The translations under genes and the position numbers were made by a program. The notes beneath the pieces are model-generated. The model ran no database searches. It worked only from the letters and a program-made list of their open reading frames with translations, and was not told where the DNA came from. This document shows, in pieces, positions 31,606 through 36,214 of a stretch of DNA of 36,214 bases (the stretch's first letter is position 1; the number at the start of each line of letters is the position of its first letter). Source of the DNA: Limisphaerales bacterium. GTDB taxonomy: Bacteria > Verrucomicrobiota > Verrucomicrobiia > Limisphaerales > BOG-1460. The stretch is from assembly GCA_003159675.1 (NCBI GenBank), contig PLQC01000009.1, positions 16,316 to 52,529 of the forward strand, given 5' to 3'.

Positions 31606-31637
31606 AATGTAATAGTCACGCGGACCTGTCCGGTCAA
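31606..31637 (-). promoter_or_regulatory. promoter of the FmdB-like gene
   Basis: On the minus strand TTGACC (31637-31632), 17 bp, TATTAC (31614-31609), overlapping TACATT (31611-31606), which ends 7 nt before ATG 31598. Either -10 choice predicts a leader of 0-5 nt. Confidence 0.45.
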
Positions 31638-31963
31638 GCGCCGACAGCGCCGACGAGGAGTTTCGGCAGGAGTTGCTGGAGCGGGTGAGCAGGCGGCCAG
31701 GGCCGAGCCACTTTGGGGAGGCGGCGCAGGAGGCGCAGGAGGCACGGGCGGAGCGTTGGGTGGTGGAGTGTTTGAAACGGATGGGATGGACCCAGGCAGA
31801 GCTGAGGGCGCGGCGCAAGGGGGATCGGAGGAAGGTAAAGCTGGCGGGGGAATTGCGTTCCAGGACGACGATGCCGCTGGCTTGGATCGCGGAGCGGCTG
31901 AGCATGGGCAGCCGGGGGTGTCTGGCTTGGCTGCTGGGACAGGGCAGAAAAGCCAGCCGTTGA
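31637..31963 (+). pseudogene. C-terminal remnant of a RAYT-like transposase
   Basis: The frame runs DEEFRQELLERVSRRPG, then GEAAQEAQEARAERWVVECLKRMGW, RRKGDRRKVKLAGELRS and TTMPLAWIAERLSMGS, ending at 31963. From memory this is the helical C-terminal extension (KGDxxKVxLAxxLRxxTTxxLxWIAxRLxMGS) found after the Y1 domain in many Verrucomicrobiota and Planctomycetota RAYTs. The catalytic N-terminal part (HUH motif and Tyr) is absent; the sequence starts at the promoter of the FmdB-like gene. No start codon fits the family. A truncated relic is inferred; it is a different RAYT subgroup from the one inside thrS, which lacks this extension. Confidence 0.6.
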
Positions 31964-32039
31964 CGATCGGGCTAACAACGTCTGCCGGAATGATGATATG
32001 ACACTCTCATTAACTGATTAATGGGTGAGCCTTCCCAGC

Positions 32040-32309
32040 TTAGTTCCTCCATGACAGATGCTGCATAACAAGCGGCTCTCCATGGAACCCTTCCTTCCCC
32101 TCTTTGAGCACTCCATGAAGGAATAGGTTCCCGTGACTGCGTTCCACCGGTGCAGTCTTCGCGTGTCCGAAAAAGAGATTCTCCGAAATCACAAGCATCT
32201 TCTTGATCCCTTTCGGCAGGGATTGAAAATCCGGGTATGTCATCACTATCGATCTCATAGTTTGCTTATTTCTCTGACCATTGGACGCAGCATTCTCCAG
32301 AGCATTCAA
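32040..32309 (-). CDS. small ORF of unknown function in a GC-poorer region
   Basis: This 89-codon ORF includes TYPDFQSLPKGIKKMLVISENLFFGHAKTAPVE, a plausible soluble protein sequence, and ends in VMQHLSWRN. Starts at ATG 32309, 32258 or 32243 are possible; I cannot choose. Base composition is visibly lower in GC than the neighbours, suggesting foreign origin. I recognise no family and see no promoter. It could also be a decayed remnant. Confidence 0.4.
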   Translation of the reverse strand: MNALENAASNGQRNKQTMRSIVMTYPDFQSLPKGIKKMLVISENLFFGHAKTAPVERSHGNLFLHGVLKEGKEGFHGEPLVMQHLSWRN

Positions 32310-32510
32310 TCAAGCCGATGACATTCCAGTTAAGTCGCTATTCATGAGGAAGCCCCACCCAAGGCGTGCATATCACCTTTGCACAGCCAACGCAGTTAGC
32401 AGGACGCGGAACTCGCAATCCCCTTGATTGTTGGTAAAGCCCGAGAATCGCAGGCTATTGTTGGCTGATAGGTTCATTTTTGGTGGTGAGCCCTTCTTCG
32501 CGGCTCGGGT
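32310..32510. other. gene-free stretch between small ORF and kinase
   Basis: GC-poorer sequence continues from the preceding ORF. Near the kinase stop there is a small imperfect inverted repeat (GAGCC...GGCTC) without a T-tract. I see no gene or RNA here. Confidence 0.4.
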
Positions 32511-35500
32511 TCATGGCTGCTTGATCTCCGTTTTCTCTTTCGCTTCCGCCGCACCACGCAGCAATCCGATTTTTACCAGCGCTTCCTTGTCGTTCACGGT
32601 GAGCCGGCCTTGGGACTCGGGACTGTTCAGAATGGCTGCGGCGCGGTCGAGCAACGACTGACGCCGGGCGGCATCGGCCGGGTTTGCCGGATCCAGCACG
32701 CCAGCGAGCAGAACCAAACTTTTTGCCAATTCTTCTTTAATCGTCCAATTCTCAGGTTGTCGGACGACCGCCGCTGCCCAGTCGGTGAGGACGGATTCAG
32801 AAAGACTTCTGGCACGCTCGCGGTTGCCGTTTTTCGCCAGCGCCTCGGCCAGGTCCATGTTGGCTTCGGCCGCATAAAAGTGCCGGTCTTCCATAAATGC
32901 CATCGCGGGCGGGGTGTCGTGATAGCCCGTCACCGACTGTTCAAGCACCGATACGGCCTCCGGCCCGTTGTTCTGGCCCAACAACGCCATTCCCAGGAAG
33001 GATTGAGCCACCGCGCGACGCAACAATAATTCACTGTCGCCCGGCCGCTGGCCCAATCCATCGTCGATCGCCGCCAGCGTTGCCCGCGCGACCCGCCCCA
33101 GCTCCGCCCAATCGTGCATCGTATAAAACACCTGCGATTCTTGATTCAGCCAGCGGATGCGGGCCTGGATGCGATCGAATGGTGCGGCGGGAAGCTTGTC
33201 GTACTGCGCCTGAAACCGGGATTCGGCGGTCGCAAGCTGGGCGCGGGCATCCGCATTGTCGCCTGCCGGCGCGGCCAGACGCGCCAGAGCGATGCTGTTG
33301 TCCGCGAGTTTGCTTGCATCCCACGGTTGAAGAGTCAGATTCTGGATCAGTGAATCAAATTTCTTGAGCGCCTGCCGGGCCGCTTCGATCTGACCCTCAC
33401 TTTCAAGGTAGTAACACTCCATCATGTGCGCCATGGCGAAGTGGTAGCGCCAATCGGCATTGGCAGGATCGAGCGTGGTGAGCGTGCGATAGCGTTCGCG
33501 CGCGACCAATTCGGCATCCCGCGAGCGTTTTTGTGAAATGGACGAAACGCGGTAACTAAGATTTTGGGCCGCGGCGGCGGCATCGGCGAGCAATCTCAGG
33601 TTGCCGGGGTCTTCTTTCACTGCCTTGTCGTAAAACGCTTCAGCCTCTTCACTCACCTGCACGGCTTTGTCCTGCTCGCCTACAGCCTGGTAAGCAATCG
33701 CCAGAACACCCAGGCATTGAGCGTAAGCGGCGGCCATGGCTTTGTTTTCCGGTTCTCTGGCCGTCCCTTTGCGAACATACTCCTGCAATTCCAGGCCAAC
33801 AGTGATGGCTTCCTGAGGCTTGTTGAAGCGTTGCGCCGCGAAAGAAGCCCGGGTCCATAACGCTCCGCCAAAACCCACCCTCGCCTCGAGATTGTCCGGG
33901 TATTTTCCATGGAGTTCGCGCCAGCGGCGGAGAATATCCTGCTGAAAAATGTCCAACTCGGCTGAGGATGGGGGCGGTCCCAGAAACTTTAACGACCACT
34001 CGACATTCAGCGCTCCGGCAACCGCCTTCGGGATTTCGGGATGTTTCTCCGCGAGGTCCTGATACAAGGCCAGCGCCTCCCGAAGTTTCCCCTCGGCGGT
34101 TCTTGTATCGCCAGACGATTGGAGAATTTCAGCCAGGGCTTCAATCGCGTCGGCCCGAGCCAGTTCGGTTTTCGCGTTTCGCAGGTCCGGCGGCAGTCCG
34201 ACGAAATAATTCACGGTCTTCTCCTCAACCTGCTTCAGGAGCGGCAGCCGGCCATAATCCTTCAATGCCGGCTGCAGATCCTGGATCATGAACGTCACCA
34301 GACCCTCGGCCTGACTGCGCGCCGAATCGGCTTGCTGACGCAGTCTGGTTTCATTGGCTTGGGCGGCGAGGGCTTCCTTTTCACTGGCCTCGGCCTGTTG
34401 CCGCGCGGACAGCGCGTCCCGTTTGGCACGGGTCGCCCGCACTGCCTGCGCGGTGCTGACGATGATGCCGAGCAACAATGCCGAAGCCACTGCGCCGGCG
34501 GCGGCAAAGACGAGCTTGTTTCGTCGAACCAGTTTCTGAAAGCGATAGGCCGAACTGGGCGGACGCGCGACAATAGGTTCGTTATTGAGGTGGCGTTTGA
34601 GATCCGCGGCCAATCCATTCGCTGTTTCGTAACGCCGCGTGCGGTCCTTCTCCAAACACTTCATCACGATCCAATCCAGATCGCCCTTGAGCTGATGCAT
34701 CAGCTTCGAGGTGTCGGTGGAGCGACGTTTGGCCGTGGTCGTCAACTCCTCGCCCTTGAGCGTCGCAAAGCGCGTGCTCGGCCGGACCGGCTCTTTCTCG
34801 CGAATCGTCTTTCGCATCTGCTCAATGCCCGAAGCCATCAGTTCCTTCGCGTCAAACGGTGTGCTGCCGGCCAGCAACTCGTAGAGCAGCACGCCCAGGC
34901 TGTAAATGTCGCTGCGCGTATCAATGTCCAGCCCGCTCATCTCCGCCTGTTCCGGGCTCATATACGCCGGCGTCCCGATAAACTGGTGCAACTGCGTGTA
35001 AACCGTCGCGTCGGTCAGCCTTCCTTCTGTCGCTTTGGCGATGCCGAAATCAATCACCTTCGGCACCGGCACGCCGTCGTGCAGCGTGACGAGAATGTTC
35101 GACGGCTTGATGTCGCGGTGGATGATGCCTTTCTGGTGCGCGTGCTGGATGGCCTGGCAGATCTTGATGAACAGGTCGAGGCGTTCCTTTGTGGAAAGCT
35201 GGTTCTGGTCGCAGTAATCGGTGATGCGGATGCCGCGGACCAGTTCCATCACGAAAAAGGGCCGGCCAAACTCGGTGGTGCCGGCGTCGAGCACCTTGGC
35301 AATGTTCGGATGGTCCATCATCGCCAGCGCCTGTCGCTCGGCCTCGAAACGAGCGACAACGGCCTTGGTGTCCATCCCGAGTTTGATGACCTTGAGCGCA
35401 ACGCGACGCCGCACCGGCACGGTTTGTTCCGCGACATAGACCACGCCGTAACCGCCTTCGCCGACTCGTTCCAGCAGTTTGTAACGACCCAGAGTTTGCC

Positions 35501-35756
35501 CCACCGCTTCGTCCTCGGCGTCGGGCAGATCGAGCTTCAGCGTCGCCTTGACGGCGGGCGCGGTGATCGGCCGCAATTCGTCAGGCTCGTCGTGGGCAGC
35601 CAGCAGCGCGTCGAGGCGCCGGCGCAACGCGTTGTCATCGCCGCATTCGCGATCCAGCCACACCGCGCGCTCGGCAGCGGGTTTCGTCAGCGCGAGCGCA
35701 AACAGCGCTTCCTCTCGTTGTTGGGGTGATGGCATGGTGGATTGGAGTTGGCTCAT
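32511..35756 (-). CDS. membrane Ser/Thr protein kinase with TPR-like C-terminus
   Basis: This 1081-aa protein has an N-terminal region of ~85 residues, then a Hanks-type kinase domain (about 90-395): Gly-rich loop GEGGYG (99-104), catalytic Lys in VALKVIK (K122), HRDIKPSN (D215), DFG (236-238) and GTPAYMSPEQAE. One membrane helix follows (LVFAAAGAVASALLLGIIV, around residue 440), then a coiled-coil (DALSARQQAEASEKEALAAQ) and about 600 residues of helical TPR-like repeats that would lie outside the cytoplasm. Kinases of this layout are abundant in Verrucomicrobiota and Planctomycetota, often beside an ECF sigma factor gene; none is present here. The ATG is preceded by AGGA with 4-nt spacing, a good Shine-Dalgarno. 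It is divergent from a small zinc-ribbon gene. Confidence 0.93.
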   Translation of the reverse strand: MSQLQSTMPSPQQREEALFALALTKPAAERAVWLDRECGDDNALRRRLDALLAAHDEPDELRPITAPAVKATLKLDLPDAEDEAVGQTLGRYKLLERVGEGGYGVVYVAEQTVPVRRRVALKVIKLGMDTKAVVARFEAERQALAMMDHPNIAKVLDAGTTEFGRPFFVMELVRGIRITDYCDQNQLSTKERLDLFIKICQAIQHAHQKGIIHRDIKPSNILVTLHDGVPVPKVIDFGIAKATEGRLTDATVYTQLHQFIGTPAYMSPEQAEMSGLDIDTRSDIYSLGVLLYELLAGSTPFDAKELMASGIEQMRKTIREKEPVRPSTRFATLKGEELTTTAKRRSTDTSKLMHQLKGDLDWIVMKCLEKDRTRRYETANGLAADLKRHLNNEPIVARPPSSAYRFQKLVRRNKLVFAAAGAVASALLLGIIVSTAQAVRATRAKRDALSARQQAEASEKEALAAQANETRLRQQADSARSQAEGLVTFMIQDLQPALKDYGRLPLLKQVEEKTVNYFVGLPPDLRNAKTELARADAIEALAEILQSSGDTRTAEGKLREALALYQDLAEKHPEIPKAVAGALNVEWSLKFLGPPPSSAELDIFQQDILRRWRELHGKYPDNLEARVGFGGALWTRASFAAQRFNKPQEAITVGLELQEYVRKGTAREPENKAMAAAYAQCLGVLAIAYQAVGEQDKAVQVSEEAEAFYDKAVKEDPGNLRLLADAAAAAQNLSYRVSSISQKRSRDAELVARERYRTLTTLDPANADWRYHFAMAHMMECYYLESEGQIEAARQALKKFDSLIQNLTLQPWDASKLADNSIALARLAAPAGDNADARAQLATAESRFQAQYDKLPAAPFDRIQARIRWLNQESQVFYTMHDWAELGRVARATLAAIDDGLGQRPGDSELLLRRAVAQSFLGMALLGQNNGPEAVSVLEQSVTGYHDTPPAMAFMEDRHFYAAEANMDLAEALAKNGNRERARSLSESVLTDWAAAVVRQPENWTIKEELAKSLVLLAGVLDPANPADAARRQSLLDRAAAILNSPESQGRLTVNDKEALVKIGLLRGAAEAKEKTEIKQP

Positions 35757-35840
35757 TCAATCCTACATGCGCATTCGGTCGACTAAAAGCATGAATAAAT
35801 CTTTCATATACTTTTTGCGCCTGGTTTGCGCATGCTGAGG

Positions 35841-36059
35841 ATGAAGCCTGTGAACGCGAACGAATTCAAATTCTACTGTTCCCACTGTGATCAGCCGTTG
35901 AAGTGCGACCCGTGCCACGCCGGCCGGCAGATTCAATGCCCGGCCTGCCAGCATCTCATCCGCATCCCCAATCCGCCGACGGGCACCGGTTTCACGCACG
36001 TCCAGCCGGAATCCGGCCGCACCTGGGATACACATGCGCCGAAGGGCACCCAGGCCTGA
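35841..36059 (+). CDS. small zinc-ribbon protein
   Basis: The 72-aa protein (from ATG 35841; ATG 35832 and TTG 35826 are alternatives) contains FYCSHCDQPLKCDPCHAGRQIQCPACQHLIRIP, with CxxC pairs spaced as in a double-Cys zinc ribbon of the type that begins many longer Verrucomicrobiota proteins. Here the frame ends after a Pro/Gly/Thr-rich tail with no further domain, so it is either a stand-alone ribbon or a truncated gene. A TATACT box lies at 35807-35812, but no matching -35 was found. The role is unknown; the neighbouring kinase is divergent, with about 85 bp between the starts. Confidence 0.65.
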   Translation: MKPVNANEFKFYCSHCDQPLKCDPCHAGRQIQCPACQHLIRIPNPPTGTGFTHVQPESGRTWDTHAPKGTQA

Positions 36060-36214
36060 TTCGTCCGGAGAACCGCCAAGTCAGCGCGGCACCGGGCCGC
36101 TCATCTCGACCTTGAGCCAGGGTGCGAACCGGAGTGATAGGTAACAAACGAACCCGGTGAAGGGGTCAGTCCCAGCTATTGTAGAATATTGGCTTGACGC
36201 TCAAGCCCCGGCTG
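36060..36214. other. window end, nothing recognised
   Basis: I see no ORF or structure that can be supported before the window ends. Confidence 0.5.

Overview
The window is GC-rich bacterial chromosome that reads as Verrucomicrobiota (Pedosphaera/Limisphaerales-like). This is an inference from several traits together: a threonyl-tRNA synthetase without a TGS domain, a large TPR-linked Ser/Thr kinase, secreted proteins of types common in that phylum, KamA-type lysine 2,3-aminomutase, and many REP-like palindromes with REP-associated tyrosine transposase (RAYT) sequences. There are no rRNA, tRNA, CRISPR or phage genes. About 25 protein genes are well supported, and most are chromosomal housekeeping or accessory genes.

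Layout. 1-1040: a damaged zinc-ribbon gene, then a compact threonine leader (promoter, a 10-codon leaderless ORF with three consecutive Thr codons, intrinsic terminator) and a palindromic repeat, all upstream of thrS. 1041-3503: thrS, whose catalytic core is interrupted in frame by a complete 612-bp RAYT element. 3504-4545: two decayed thrS fragments on either side of a HigB/HigA-type (HI1419/HI1420) toxin-antitoxin pair. 4599-7411: a conserved protein of unknown function, divergent from a class I DAHP synthase (aroG type) that is followed by a truncated 3-dehydroquinate-synthase-like pseudogene. 7427-11417: an R/G/P-rich protein of unknown function, proB and mazG. 11478-14813: a YbbA/YbbP-like ABC transporter. 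14883-17317: an Rrf2 regulator translationally coupled to a Tat-exported TIM-barrel protein, divergent from an HtrA-like protease. 17345-21343: an RMD1/DUF155 protein, a palindromic element, a small 2-TM protein and a sodium:solute symporter. 21660-25157: a secreted endonuclease/exonuclease/phosphatase protein, a lipoate ligase and endonuclease III. 25335-31598: an EF-hand-like membrane protein, a DUF481 outer-membrane protein, kamA, an exported protein resembling a dead metallopeptidase, and an FmdB zinc ribbon. 31637-36214: a transposase remnant, a small unknown ORF, the large kinase and a small zinc-ribbon protein.

Main points. (1) The RAYT insertion keeps the thrS frame exactly: removing 612 bp between two GGGGAGCG copies restores an uninterrupted DEKG-SERYYLK junction and a 616-aa enzyme. 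(2) The thrS leader looks like a ribosome-dependent attenuator. (3) Several first-in-operon genes have a TANNNT-type -10 box 6-9 nt before the start codon, which suggests frequent leaderless transcription, while some operon-internal genes carry Shine-Dalgarno sequences. (4) At least six different inverted-repeat families lie between genes. All functional statements come from reading the sequence and from family knowledge; no database search was run.
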